Shown here: positions 7,364 through 16,203 of the stretch, piece by piece | Layout: each line of letters starts with the position of its first letter | How positions within the stretch are numbered: the first letter of the stretch is position 1 | Assembly: GCF_001261915.1 (NCBI RefSeq) | Contig: NZ_CVRT01000031.1 | Location: forward strand, 1-64,000 | Direction of reading: 5' to 3' | DNA from: Halorubrum sp. SD626R | GTDB lineage: Archaea > Halobacteriota > Halobacteria > Halobacteriales > Haloferacaceae | Length of the DNA stretch: 64,000 nt | Notes under the pieces: model-generated | The model's input: only the letters and a program-made list of their open reading frames with translations | Databases searched by the model: none | What the model was told of the DNA's origin: nothing | Program-made: the position numbers and the translations under genes

Positions 7364-8426
7364 ACATATTGTGAGTAACTGTCTGTCCACAGTGGATGTA
7401 CGTCTGGGTACACTCATTGGACTGTAGTTCAGGGTGATTGGTGGCTGCGTCGAACTGGATTGGAAGGCCTGCGCCGATGTACGGCATCGAATGGTCTTGG
7501 ACGTGAAAGTGGAGGTGTGGTTCACTCGAGTTCCCAGAGTGGCCACAGCGGCCGATCGACTCCCCCCGCTTGACGTGATCACCTGATTCGACACAGATAC
7601 TTCCTTGTTTCAGATGCGCAAAGAAGCTGTATTCGTTTTCAGCGTGTTTGATGACGACGTAGTTTCCAGCGAGGCGATACTGGAGCGGGTCAATCCAGCC
7701 GGTAGTCCGATGATGATCCCGGTGACCATCTTTCGCCCGCACCACAGTCCCATCAGCTGGTGCCCAAATCGGCTCGTCAAAGCAATAGAACGACTCTACT
7801 CCATCACCGCCATCTTGCGTACTGCCGGTGTCGTCAGTGATGACAAAATCGTATGCGTACCGTTGTCGAGGCGGAAACCAAGAGTGCGAATACTGTTTAT
7901 CTGGGCTCCCGTTCAGTACAGTCCACTTGTCGTCAAACGGGGGGCGGTACTCGACCGTCGACTCGAACGTCTCCGGACGCGGAAGCCGTCCGCCGTGCCT
8001 GAGATAGGCGACGATAGCGCCGGCTGTCTGGAACAAGCCACGGATCGCGATAGTCGGATGAACGAACAGCGCCAACATTTGGAGGGTCTTGAACGGACTC
8101 GGCTCGTACCCGAATTCGATCCACGCACGCGGATCATTTTTGCCGATCAACGATGTCCCTCCGTGTCCTGTTCCTGTCACCTGCCGGAATACTGAATAGA
8201 TTCGATTCCAGAAACCACGTAACAAAACGAGACCTGGGGGGATAAAAAAGAAAAGGAAAAACAGGTAAAATATCTCTGCGATCTCGAACACCCAGTAAAC
8301 GTCTTGGAGCCATCCGAGAAAGCCAAGCGGTCCTAAGAGGCCAAGAAGCAGTGAGATGCGGGCAACCCGATCGACGAGGGACTCCTCTGCTGAGGGATCA
8401 ACAGGATGAGTCGCGGACGATGTCAT
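7356..8426 (-). CDS. Membrane-anchored M23-family metallopeptidase-like protein
   Basis: A 356-residue protein. Residues about 24-75 are hydrophobic (LLLGLLGPLGFLGW, then IFYLFFLFFFIPPGLVLL), and a further weak segment lies near 115-145. The C-terminal half is an M23/LytM fold: RYAYDFVITDD (189-199), WAPADGTVV, FFAHL with His271, GDHVKRGESIG, and the HLHFH metal motif at 304-308. Bacterial relatives cut peptidoglycan. Haloarchaea lack it, so the substrate here is unknown; it may be a surface or glycoprotein target. The gene overlaps its upstream neighbour by four bases (ATGA) and its downstream neighbour by eight, forming a tight three-gene operon. Confidence 0.8.
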   Translation of the reverse strand: MTSSATHPVDPSAEESLVDRVARISLLLGLLGPLGFLGWLQDVYWVFEIAEIFYLFFLFFFIPPGLVLLRGFWNRIYSVFRQVTGTGHGGTSLIGKNDPRAWIEFGYEPSPFKTLQMLALFVHPTIAIRGLFQTAGAIVAYLRHGGRLPRPETFESTVEYRPPFDDKWTVLNGSPDKQYSHSWFPPRQRYAYDFVITDDTGSTQDGGDGVESFYCFDEPIWAPADGTVVRAKDGHRDHHRTTGWIDPLQYRLAGNYVVIKHAENEYSFFAHLKQGSICVESGDHVKRGESIGRCGHSGNSSEPHLHFHVQDHSMPYIGAGLPIQFDAATNHPELQSNECTQTYIHCGQTVTHNMYD

Positions 8427-8815
8427 TGATTATGCTCGTCCAATAGTGTCTGCTGTGTGTATCTTCCGTGGAACGCGACCAGATCGATGCCCATTGCGGT
8501 AAGCGAGAGGCCGCCGAGGCCCGTGACTAATAGGAATATCGAGTCCCATGCGGTACCGACGAAGCCAAGTGGGAGCGACAGTCCCAGCAAGATGTTTCCG
8601 AGGCCGCCCCAGCGGTACCACGCCCAACCGCCGAAGCTGCCGGTGGCCGCGACAAGATCACAGATGCCTGCTAAAGCAATCATCGAGACCTGTATGGCTA
8701 GTACTGAAGTCGCAAGCAGATCGCCGCCGAGCAGCACGGTCACAGCAGCCGCAGCCGCGGTCAGGAACACGCCCGAAAGCGCGTAGAGCCGTCGCTGATT
8801 TTGGTAGCTACTCAT
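8423..8815 (-). CDS. Four-helix membrane protein, first gene of the M23 operon
   Basis: A 130-residue protein with about four hydrophobic segments: LSGVFLTAAAAAVTVLLGG, VLAIQVSMIALAGICDLVAA, LGNILLGLSLPLGFVGTAW, and IFLLVTGLGGLSLTAMGI. I do not recognise the family. It overlaps the start of the M23 peptidase gene by four bases, so the two are probably made together. It may anchor or regulate that protein. Confidence 0.6.
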   Translation of the reverse strand: MSSYQNQRRLYALSGVFLTAAAAAVTVLLGGDLLATSVLAIQVSMIALAGICDLVAATGSFGGWAWYRWGGLGNILLGLSLPLGFVGTAWDSIFLLVTGLGGLSLTAMGIDLVAFHGRYTQQTLLDEHNQ

Positions 8816-8909
8816 GCTTTCCAGTCTGGGGAGGAGCCGTACTCGTATCGGTCTGTCCAGAGGGCAGAGGGACGTTGGTCAGGGTGTCGCAGTACAATTC
8901 GGTGGGGGC

Positions 8910-9362
8910 TCATTCTCTATCGACCAGCCGCGAGAGTGCGGCGCCAATCGCGAAGATGATACCTACAGGTCCAATCGCGTTGGCGAACTGTTTGAACGCG
9001 GCTGTCAGTCCTGACTGATCGTCCGTAGTGCCGAGAAAGAGTATATACGGCTCTGTCGACGGTCCATAGATGCTCATTTCTCGTCCCTTCTCTGAGTAAC
9101 ACATGTCGAGTACTTCGATTAACCCGGCGTCTTGGAGGTTATCAACGTGGTAGGAAACCGCTTGTACCGACATATCCAATTCGGCTGCGAGGTCTTTCAC
9201 AGGCTTCGGTTCCTCGTTGAGTTCACAGAACACTGCCTGGCTCGTATCCGAAGAGAGCGTCGAGAGAATTTTGCGGGCCCGTTCATCGTCGATACACAGG
9301 AGACTCGGATCGTCGGACCGGTCGATGGTTGCGTCCGATTGGGTTGGGAGTAGCCCAGACAT
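8910..9362 (-). CDS. Winged-helix transcriptional regulator with C-terminal membrane segment
   Basis: The N-terminal 100 residues form an ArsR-type winged helix: ERARKILSTLSSDTSQAVFC, then PVKDLAAELDMSVQAVSYHV as the recognition part, then DNLQDAGLIEVL and the wing CYSEKGREMSIYG. The C-terminal 30 residues contain a hydrophobic helix, AIGPVGIIFAIGAALSRLV. This suggests a membrane-tethered regulator, a design common in haloarchaea. It is upstream of and co-directional with the M23 operon (94-base gap) and divergent from the membrane protein at 9488. It could control either. No ligand-binding cysteines are visible. Confidence 0.75.
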   Translation of the reverse strand: MSGLLPTQSDATIDRSDDPSLLCIDDERARKILSTLSSDTSQAVFCELNEEPKPVKDLAAELDMSVQAVSYHVDNLQDAGLIEVLDMCYSEKGREMSIYGPSTEPYILFLGTTDDQSGLTAAFKQFANAIGPVGIIFAIGAALSRLVDRE

Positions 9363-9487
9363 GGGATCAGTGTGGCAGAGATAAGTCTGAAGGGAAAATA
9401 GTAATTTGGGTGACTAAAGCTGAATTTTCAGTAGCTATCCCCAATAGATTGAAGAATTCATCATCATATGTGTTGCTAGGAGCCTCC

Positions 9488-10333
9488 ATGATCCCTCCGC
9501 GTGACGACATCGACGGGTGTGGGTGTATTCGCTGTCGCGGTATTGATCCAGCGATTCTCGGGCGATCAACGGCAGGTGATCTTCGGTGGAGTATTGATCT
9601 GCTCCAGAAGCGGCTGTCAGTCCCGGTAACAGCCATGATATTCGTCGTCATGCTGGCAGCACTCGAACTCGTACTGGCGCCGTTTGAGCCGACGGTGGGG
9701 TGGGTCGATACTCCAATTCACAATCTAATCGGAAGCGTGCTGCTGGGTGTCCTGCTCCGGGGGTACGTCTCCACCGTCGTCGCAAGCGAACTGACCGACC
9801 AGCAGATGACAAGGCGAGAGACAGTCGCATTCGCCATACGCCGGCTTCTGCCTCTGTCAGCTACACTGCTCGGGATGATGATCATCGGTATGATCGCATT
9901 TGCGCTGTCGCTCATGATTGTCTCGTTACTCGTATTCGACGCAGGAGTGCTTGGACCAAGCGTGTTTGAGGGAGTAACGCCGATACTCCTGTTCGGCCCG
10001 GTTGTGACGGTCGTGTTCTACAAGTTCTGGCTCGCGCCGGATATCGCGGTTGTCGGTAGGGCAGGGCCCGTAACCGCCCTTCGGATAAGTTGGACAACCA
10101 CAACCAGTCAGTGGCTACGAGTCGTGTCTCTGCTGGTGAGCTTTATCGCGACTGTTGCCGTGCCCGACATCCTCAGCGGCGCGCTCGCGGCAACTAATGC
10201 GGAATTCGTGCTCGGCGCCCCGGGAAGCGAGACCCTCGTTAGCGGGTTTCGATGGTTGACCGCGTCTGTCTGGTACTCCGTTGGCACCCAGATATACGTC
10301 CGATCGATTCTCGGCGGGTCCGGGATATCGTAA
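9488..10333 (+). CDS. Multi-pass membrane protein of unknown function
   Basis: A 281-residue protein starting MIPPRDDIDGCGCIRCRGID. The GCGCIRCRG motif near the N-terminus could bind a metal. About five or six hydrophobic stretches follow, such as TAMIFVVMLAALELVLA, LIGSVLLGVLLRGYVSTVV, TLLGMMIIGMIAFALSLMIV, and VVSLLVSFIATVAVPDIL. The pattern resembles haloarchaeal DUF4013-like membrane proteins, but I cannot name it. ATG at 9488 is chosen; upstream sequence in the same frame lacks hydrophobic or domain character. It is divergent from the regulator at 8910-9362. Confidence 0.6.
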   Translation: MIPPRDDIDGCGCIRCRGIDPAILGRSTAGDLRWSIDLLQKRLSVPVTAMIFVVMLAALELVLAPFEPTVGWVDTPIHNLIGSVLLGVLLRGYVSTVVASELTDQQMTRRETVAFAIRRLLPLSATLLGMMIIGMIAFALSLMIVSLLVFDAGVLGPSVFEGVTPILLFGPVVTVVFYKFWLAPDIAVVGRAGPVTALRISWTTTTSQWLRVVSLLVSFIATVAVPDILSGALAATNAEFVLGAPGSETLVSGFRWLTASVWYSVGTQIYVRSILGGSGIS

Positions 10334-10623
10334 ATGGTGTATCTGCGGAGTGTTGGCTGTTATTACCGGGGGGAATAGCCCCGATCGCCGCTGGCAGCAC
10401 GATGCCGGACAGCAGCAGGACCCGCTTTCGTGTCGCCATGATTCTACGGTCAATTTGGCTGAATTTATAAATAATTCAAGCGACCGAAAAAGCAAGAAGA
10501 GAACCGGAGAGAAGGCTTCTCAGACGACTAATGCGGCTGAAAGTACGAGAGACCGGTCCGTGCTCTACTGCTCTCTAGATCGGTACGCCTTCCGGGCGGA
10601 CAATATGAAAATGAAATTAATCG

Positions 10624-11469
10624 CTATCGGTTCCTAAACGACCAGTATCCGACTATTATTGGAGCGACGATCCAGATTAGTACGACGACAACTCCGGCGG
10701 GTTCCGAGAGATAGAATGGTACATCTCCCTCGATCAGATCTGATGTTTGACGGACTGAGACGTACTCGGCGTTGCGCATCCACTCGAATCGTGCGACAGT
10801 AAGGTCGCCGATGGCTGTTCCAGGATTTAGCCGTGTCAAGAATGCGAACCAACCAGGCCGGGTGTCTCCACTCGGGAACGACCCGTTAACGAGCCAGTAT
10901 ACCGCCTGCGGGATTCTTTCCCAGAAGAAAAACAGTACGACGTAGGCGCCGAACGCACCGCCGACTGCGCCAGTGGACGAGTCGACACTCGCGGAGATAG
11001 CGACACCGACAACCGCGTAGACGACGCCCACAGTGACCAGTCCAACCACTACTAGAAGTGGCGGGCCCAACGAGGTCGAATCGTACAATCCAACCAAAAC
11101 AAGTAGGCCGACGACACCGCCGATCCCTGTAACGCCAATCGTCGCTGCTACCCGTGATAATGCCATTCCGAGGACGACGTCGAGCCGTCGGTTTGGAAGT
11201 CCGAGCAGGAACCGCATCGTACCGGATTCGCGTGCGCCAGCGATCACGCGATAACCGAGACCAAGTGCGACAAATGGCACTACAGTACCGAGCGTAATGA
11301 ACAGCGTCTCTACACCGAGTGTATAGCTTAGACCTGAGCCATCAGTAACCAATGCTGGAACCGCTGTACCCAGCCCACACAGTCCGGCAACGATAGCGGT
11401 CGCCAGCCAGATTAGCTTTGATCGGCTAAGCTCGCGGAGATCGGTCTGGGCGATGTAGTGCCAGTTCAT
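10624..11469 (-). CDS. ABC-2 type transporter permease
   Basis: A 281-residue membrane protein with about six hydrophobic segments. The order is typical of ABC-2 permeases: a short cytoplasmic start (IAQTDLRELSRSKL), TM1 (IWLATAIVAGLCGLG), then a segment followed by SGTMRFLLGLPNRR, the conserved cytoplasmic coupling region. The last segment is VVVLIWIVAPIIVGYW. It overlaps the ATPase gene at 11466 by four bases (ATGA). Together they form an exporter; the substrate cannot be told from sequence. The family includes antibiotic, lipid and glycan exporters and NosFY-like pairs. Confidence 0.85.
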   Translation of the reverse strand: MNWHYIAQTDLRELSRSKLIWLATAIVAGLCGLGTAVPALVTDGSGLSYTLGVETLFITLGTVVPFVALGLGYRVIAGARESGTMRFLLGLPNRRLDVVLGMALSRVAATIGVTGIGGVVGLLVLVGLYDSTSLGPPLLVVVGLVTVGVVYAVVGVAISASVDSSTGAVGGAFGAYVVLFFFWERIPQAVYWLVNGSFPSGDTRPGWFAFLTRLNPGTAIGDLTVARFEWMRNAEYVSVRQTSDLIEGDVPFYLSEPAGVVVVLIWIVAPIIVGYWSFRNR

Positions 11470-12437
11470 GCGTCACCTCCTGTCTCGGCGGCTGCGGACA
11501 TCCCGTTGCGGGTCATCTCCTCATCTTGATCCGTCACCGTCGCGAAGAACTCCTCTAACGAGGGAGTGTACGTCTCGATGTCAGTCACAGTTGCCCCCGC
11601 AGCCTCTGTGGCGTCAATAACTGCGGCTTTTCGGCTGGCCGTCGTCAGTGAGGCGGTGAGAGTCGTGCCGTCAATCTGGACATCTGAGATAGCGTCCAGC
11701 CCACCGAGCCGATCGGGGAGGCTGTCCGGTACGCTCTCGACTGTGAGGGCGAGTCGGTGACCACCGAGGCGTGTCCGAAGCATCTCAACGTCACCCTCAG
11801 CTACGAGTTGCCCATCCCGGAGTACACCAACGCGGTCACAGACCGACTCTACCTGTTCCATACTGTGGCTAGAAAAGAATACGCTTGCCCCACGCTCAAC
11901 TTCCTCACGTATGATGGATCTGACAGTTCGGGCACCGTTCGGGTCTAGTCCTCGCGTTGGCTCATCAAGCACGAGTAAGTCCGGATCGCCAGTCAGTGCC
12001 ATCGCAAGTGCGAGCCGTCGTCCCATCCCCGTTGAGTAGCCACTCGCCCGCTGGTCTGCGACGTCGGCGAGGCCGACTCGGGCAAGGAGATCGTCTGGAC
12101 TCTCGGTCACATCTTTACAGTTTTGCGCGAATGCGACGTGTTCACGCCCAGTCAGTCGCTCAAACAGCCCGAACTCACCCGGAAGGAGTCCAACGGCTTG
12201 TCGGATCGATATCGAGGCCGCTTGGGCGTCGTACCCGAGTACGGACACAGACCCGGATGTGGGTCGGGTTGTCCCAATCAGGGTGTCAATCGTAGTTGAC
12301 TTGCCAGCGCCGTTCGGCCCAAGAAACCCGTACACTTCACCCTGTTCGACAGTGAGGTCGAGATCGTTGACAGCGACGATGTCGTTATACCGTTGTGTCA
12401 ATCCGTCCACCTGGATCGCTGGATCGGAAGAGCTCAT
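11466..12437 (-). CDS. ABC transporter ATP-binding protein
   Basis: Energises export with the permease at 10624. Counting from the ATG at 12437 (MSSSDPAIQVDG), Walker A is GPNGAGKST at 40-48. The signature region is ASGYSTGMGRRLALA, a diverged LSGGQ, and Walker B is LLVLDEPTRGLDP. The C-terminal 100 residues resemble the DUF4162-type extension of drug and NosF-like exporters. The 12437 start is preferred over the upstream one at 12518, because the extra residues are not conserved-looking and the fold starts directly after. The preceding 236 bases hold no gene. Confidence 0.88.
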   Translation of the reverse strand: MSSSDPAIQVDGLTQRYNDIVAVNDLDLTVEQGEVYGFLGPNGAGKSTTIDTLIGTTRPTSGSVSVLGYDAQAASISIRQAVGLLPGEFGLFERLTGREHVAFAQNCKDVTESPDDLLARVGLADVADQRASGYSTGMGRRLALAMALTGDPDLLVLDEPTRGLDPNGARTVRSIIREEVERGASVFFSSHSMEQVESVCDRVGVLRDGQLVAEGDVEMLRTRLGGHRLALTVESVPDSLPDRLGGLDAISDVQIDGTTLTASLTTASRKAAVIDATEAAGATVTDIETYTPSLEEFFATVTDQDEEMTRNGMSAAAETGGDA

Positions 12438-12673
12438 CAACGAAAACGGGTGGTGGGAGTATACTATGGCTGTGGGATGTTCAAATTCCGTTTTGAGCAC
12501 CGTACTGCGGGGAAACATCGTCTACGACGCTTCAGGACGGTCAAGTGTCGAGTATACGTCTATCTGGGCACCAACACGGGTGGTATTGAAAAAGATGGAA
12601 AATGAGACAGTCAAAAAAACCGAGTAGTTCATACTCAGTCTCAACCGCCCTAACGGTGACAGCGAATACGCCG

Positions 12674-13012
12674 TTACAAATCATGTTCGGAGGGGTCACA
12701 AAGTGCGATACGCGCCTTATCAGCAGAAACGCTGATTATCACGACTTCTAACCCGTGTTCAGTGGCGATGTTGCGTATGCGTTCCGGGGCGTTTTCTGGT
12801 GTAGCATCTACGGCACCACCGTCACCTGATAATGCGTCGAGAATCCGTATCAATAGCGATTGATTCTCGTGTTTTAGTCCTCCCTCGCGTGCGATTTTAC
12901 CGGATACCCACTCACCGGATAGCCCCGACACAGCCGTATCGCCGCTATCGAACTCAAATCCAGAATAGCCAGCCTCTATGAGTTCCTGTTTCACACGTTC
13001 CCAGTCCGTCAT
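12674..13012 (-). CDS. Hypothetical acidic protein
   Basis: A 112-residue protein of unknown family. It begins MTDWERVKQELIEAGYSGF. It has an alternating helix/strand pattern and a C-terminal segment, LEVVIISVSADKARIALCDP, that looks like a beta hairpin. It has no membrane segment or known motif. It stands alone on the minus strand, upstream of the ABC export pair. Acidic composition and codon use fit a real gene. Confidence 0.5.
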   Translation of the reverse strand: MTDWERVKQELIEAGYSGFEFDSGDTAVSGLSGEWVSGKIAREGGLKHENQSLLIRILDALSGDGGAVDATPENAPERIRNIATEHGLEVVIISVSADKARIALCDPSEHDL

Positions 13013-13578
13013 TAACTGTCTGATCGAACAATACGAGCGTAAATATACCGCGTATACTGGATGAGATGTAGTTCACCTGTACTGAGCGGTTCTTGAGTAT
13101 GTTGTACTGACCGTACTGAGGCAGAATATGTCATATTCGGTGGGTTTCAATGAGAGCCGCCACGGTCGATGTCGACTGTGACGAGTGTTCTAGAGGTATT
13201 AATAAAGAGCAAGACACCTAAACACCCGCCGAAATCGGGTGGGTATAGTAGCTCCTCAACACCGTCGTAATTCCTTATGTGACTCTTGCTTCCTGGTGTT
13301 GTCTATATGTTACATAAGGAATTGATATCGGACATCGTGTGAACGAACCCGAAAAACGCCCGTTGCGGGTTTGTCGTGCTACCGAGTGGGAGGAATTAGC
13401 GCAATAATCATAACCACAGTTGACGCTCTGCTATCTTCGACTACGATATGTGAGGAGCCCTATGAGTGCCGAGGCCACACCTTTGACACCAAGCATAGCC
13501 GAAAAGCAACCCGTACGTCCGCTTACTAATTCTTTCGGAGGCGAATATTAAACCAACAATCTGGACAGCGAGTTACCC
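13013..13578. other. Gene-free interval before the defence-like island
   Basis: About 570 bases without a convincing gene. It holds the perfect 12-base inverted repeat at 13269-13323 and short hairpins built on CACCCG/CGGGTG and AACCCG/CGGGTT. An ATG at 13461 opens a 29-codon frame that I cannot support as a gene. It could be a decayed junction of the island. Confidence 0.45.
13269..13323. repeat. 12-base inverted repeat with 31-base spacer
   Basis: AATTCCTTATGT at 13269-13280 is repeated exactly in inverse at 13312-13323. The spacer is too long for a simple terminator. It could be a binding site pair or the remains of element ends. Confidence 0.5.
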
Positions 13579-13806
13579 TTAGAAGAACTTCTCCGACTCA
13601 TCGATCTTCGCCAACTCTTCCCTCAATACTATCTTCCGGTCAAGCCAGTCCTCCCTATCCTGCCAATAGCTACGCTTCTCCCTGCGCCGTTCCCGATACA
13701 ACTCTTTCAAGCCTTCACGGATCTCAGGCTCATCCTCTCTGGAAGCGCTTTCCAACCGATCCATCTGAAGATGTATCTCCTCATCCAGTTCATCGACTAA
13801 TTTCAA
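13579..13806 (-). CDS. Small coiled-coil protein
   Basis: A 75-residue protein made almost wholly of charged helix: ELDEEIHLQMDRLESASRED, then a very basic LYRERRREKRSYW, then DWLDRKIVLREELAKIDESE. It has no known domain. It ends FF. It lies downstream of and co-directional with the TIGR02391-like gene (59-base gap), so it could be its partner or small regulator. That link is inferred from position only. Confidence 0.5.
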   Translation of the reverse strand: MKLVDELDEEIHLQMDRLESASREDEPEIREGLKELYRERRREKRSYWQDREDWLDRKIVLREELAKIDESEKFF

Positions 13807-13865
13807 AGGGGGGGCCTCAACCCTTACTGTTGTAGGAGAGCGATTCTGATGACGAGATTTCCAAG

Positions 13866-14813
13866 CTACAAGCCGTCACGACCAGCCGCTTCATCCTCAA
13901 GCACCGCCAGAAGAAGATCGACATAATGCAGGATCTGCATCGCACGCCGCTGATCGATTGAATCCTCATCTCTATGACTCGGGGGATTACGTAGCGCTCC
14001 AAATCCACCGGCAAACAGATACATCCAACCACGTTTCTCTGCCTCAACATCGGCAAATGTCAGCGGGCCGTCGTCCGTGCTAAACGCTTCTTGAGCCATT
14101 CCCATTCCAGTCGAATCCTGAGGGAATCCTCCTTCCTCACGTATTCTCTCTTCAAGCACCCGGAAAGCTGTACGGACAGAACTCTGGTAATGGCCGTCAA
14201 CATACTCCGGAAAGGCGTCACTACGAAGATCGGGATGAGTAAGCTGGAGAATAGGTCCTTCATCTGGATCCTCGAAGATCTCATCCACCATATCCAGGAA
14301 ATCTATCGCATTCCGCCTCTCCTGATGCGTGTTATCCACAGATCGATGGTAGTGACGAATCTCTCCTCGATGCCCTTGAGCATCCACCTCCAGCCGATAG
14401 TCATCTACTGTGAATCTTGCTTCCTCAATATCCTCGATATGATGTCCGAGACGGCTATTGAATCCCGTTCCTGAATCTAACGGGACAGTTATCGACCTGG
14501 TCTGATCATCCTGCTCTCGGATATATCGCCGCAGTAGTTCGGCTACATCCTGTAAGTCAGACCAGTCCGAGAAGACAAAGGAACCACCAAAGGACTGAGT
14601 CGACGTACTGTCCCCTGGATACTGTTCGTGCGTACTGATATCAAAAAGCCTCTCGTCGCTATCCAGTTTTAGGATCGTCTCGACACGGAAACTACAGTCA
14701 TCATTCTCCAAGTCCTCCTCTGAGGGATACTGGGACGAGGTAAACTCCCGTGAGATACGCATCTTAGTAGATATGTACGACGAGACTGTAATAGGCGTTC
14801 CCTCGAAAGCCAA
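13866..14813 (-). CDS. TIGR02391 (Ymh)-type protein with HEPN-like motif
   Basis: A 315-residue protein. The C-terminal third resembles the TIGR02391/Hypoth_Ymh family: GHYQSSVRTAFRVLEERIRE, then GMGMAQEAF, then a helix pair with GGFGALRNPPSHR, then MQILHYVDLLLAVLE. RNPPSH fits the R-x4-H motif of HEPN-superfamily ribonucleases, and Ymh proteins have been placed in that superfamily. The N-terminal 200 residues are unassigned; they are beta-rich and acidic and could be a sensor. Many HEPN proteins are toxins or abortive-infection effectors that cut RNA. The gene sits 17 bases after the DUF4238 gene and probably shares its transcript. Confidence 0.7.
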   Translation of the reverse strand: MAFEGTPITVSSYISTKMRISREFTSSQYPSEEDLENDDCSFRVETILKLDSDERLFDISTHEQYPGDSTSTQSFGGSFVFSDWSDLQDVAELLRRYIREQDDQTRSITVPLDSGTGFNSRLGHHIEDIEEARFTVDDYRLEVDAQGHRGEIRHYHRSVDNTHQERRNAIDFLDMVDEIFEDPDEGPILQLTHPDLRSDAFPEYVDGHYQSSVRTAFRVLEERIREEGGFPQDSTGMGMAQEAFSTDDGPLTFADVEAEKRGWMYLFAGGFGALRNPPSHRDEDSIDQRRAMQILHYVDLLLAVLEDEAAGRDGL

Positions 14814-14830
14814 ATCCGACCGACCAAGCG

Positions 14831-15709
14831 CTATTCTACAAAGCTGTCTGAGTAGTCCCGTTCAGCGTATTCTGGATTCTCCTTGATAACCTCTCTAGCG
14901 AACTCAAAATCCTCCAAAGGAGAGAAAACCTGCCGACGTGAGTGCTCAACCTGTAGCTTGTTCTGGAAATTGACGTGCTCCTTCTCCCTCAACTCTTCAC
15001 GCTTCGACTTCACGAAATACTCTCCTGGATCGTATAACGCCAGAACAAGATCCGTGCTCAATGGGACGTGGACCTTAGACCCTGGTCGTTTAATCCCCCT
15101 CTTAGGATCAGGCTCCGGATTAATCGGGTTGAAGATCGCTATCGGATGATCGGAGGTCCACAAGGGGTACTCCGTCTTGTTCACGAAGAGGAACCAGTCC
15201 ATCCGATAAAGAATGTCTGCAAAGCCTTGTAGAGCGTTCGCTGTCAACTGGGCCTGCCACTGCTTCGCACCTTCCTCCGTCGTACCAGCTTTCACGGCCT
15301 TCCGTGCCTCTTCTTCGCCTTCATCCTCCTCAACAATCTCCAACGTGTGCTCCGAGGCCTGCTTAACGATTTCCCGGAATTTCCTTGTCCGGATATGCTG
15401 GTGGGAGAGAAAAAGGGAGATAACGTGCCTTTCCTCCGGTGTTAGAGCGGTGACATCGGCGCTGTCCACTAATTTGTCGTAAGCCTGAGAGAATACGGCT
15501 TCAAAATCTGCGAACTTGTTCTCGATAAACTGCTCGTCAGAGAGATCGTAGAAGTACTCTCCCTGTGCGATGTCCATCGTGTTAGAGCCGAACACCCTAT
15601 CCTCCGGCAGATCGTAGCAGTACAGGTAGTACGGTTCTTCAGTGTTTTCAGAGAACGTATTTAGGTAAAATCGTGGGACGAAGTGCTGTCTCTTTGTCTC
15701 ACGACCCAT
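14831..15709 (-). CDS. DUF4238 family protein
   Basis: A 292-residue protein with the typical DUF4238 opening, KRQHFVPRFYLNTFS, followed by YYLYCYDLPEDRVFGS. The middle is helical (TPEERHVISLFLSHQHIRTR). The late conserved block is WFLFVNKTEYPLWTSDHPI and VHVPLSTDLVLALYDPGEY. The biochemical role of DUF4238 is not established. The family is often found in variable, defence-rich regions. It is the first gene of a minus-strand run with the HEPN-like gene, which suggests they act together. Start ATG at 15709 fits the family. Confidence 0.75.
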   Translation of the reverse strand: MGRETKRQHFVPRFYLNTFSENTEEPYYLYCYDLPEDRVFGSNTMDIAQGEYFYDLSDEQFIENKFADFEAVFSQAYDKLVDSADVTALTPEERHVISLFLSHQHIRTRKFREIVKQASEHTLEIVEEDEGEEEARKAVKAGTTEEGAKQWQAQLTANALQGFADILYRMDWFLFVNKTEYPLWTSDHPIAIFNPINPEPDPKRGIKRPGSKVHVPLSTDLVLALYDPGEYFVKSKREELREKEHVNFQNKLQVEHSRRQVFSPLEDFEFAREVIKENPEYAERDYSDSFVE

Positions 15710-15830
15710 GAGCTTATCTGACTACAACTTGCGAGTGGATCCGTATAAACGCAACCTCAACTTATCCACGGGAAAATAGGGAACAAGACATCCACTACCG
15801 TTATCCGACGTACCAGTGATCTTCACAGTA

Positions 15831-16199
15831 ATGCCGGAACAGCTCTCTCTAAAGGAACTCCGCCAGTACACCCTCGCAGCCAACGAACGAATCGCAGAGC
15901 AGGAATCAGGATACGAATTAGATGAGGAACCAGGCGAGTTTACTGCCTTCTATCACCGGGATCGAGGCGGCGTCGAGAAAGACGTCTTAGTACAGGATGT
16001 CGAGGAGATCATCGAGGAATCAAAGTGGAGCCCGCTGCTTGAAGATGGATTCGAGCGAGTGGCCTACTTGCTGGAAGGCTCGAACACCATCCCTGTTGGC
16101 GAAACCGATGAAGGAGAAATCTTCGAACTCGTTGACGGTGGCGCAGATGGACTTGCCATCTCTGACCGAGTCCAGATCCAGCTCCGGCAAGAAGAATAG
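15831..16199 (+). CDS. Hypothetical small acidic protein
   Basis: A 122-residue protein (MPEQLSLKELRQYT) with no domain that I recognise. The pattern is a short N-terminal helix, a strand region around GEFTAFYHRD, a helix-rich acidic middle, and a strand region near the end. ATG at 15831 is chosen over the GTG at 15816. It is convergent with the Rx4H protein gene at 16204, with their stops four bases apart. That tight spacing may mean antisense overlap of transcripts. Confidence 0.5.
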   Translation: MPEQLSLKELRQYTLAANERIAEQESGYELDEEPGEFTAFYHRDRGGVEKDVLVQDVEEIIEESKWSPLLEDGFERVAYLLEGSNTIPVGETDEGEIFELVDGGADGLAISDRVQIQLRQEE

Positions 16200-16203
16200 G
16201 CAG

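Noticed and set aside
7364..7594. N-terminal extension of the small membrane protein frame at 7106 up to 7594
   Set aside because: It lies wholly inside the M23 peptidase gene in another frame, and the sequence is not membrane-like. The ATG at 7363 gives a clean membrane protein.
10239..10439. Minus-strand frame starting MATRKRVLLLSGIVLPAA, signal-peptide-like
   Set aside because: After 20 residues it loses any domain character and overlaps the end of the gene at 9488-10333. It may be a remnant but is not supportable as a gene.
13461..13550. 29-codon plus-strand frame MSAEATPLTPSIAEKQPVRP
   Set aside because: Too short, with no homologous feature or promoter evidence.
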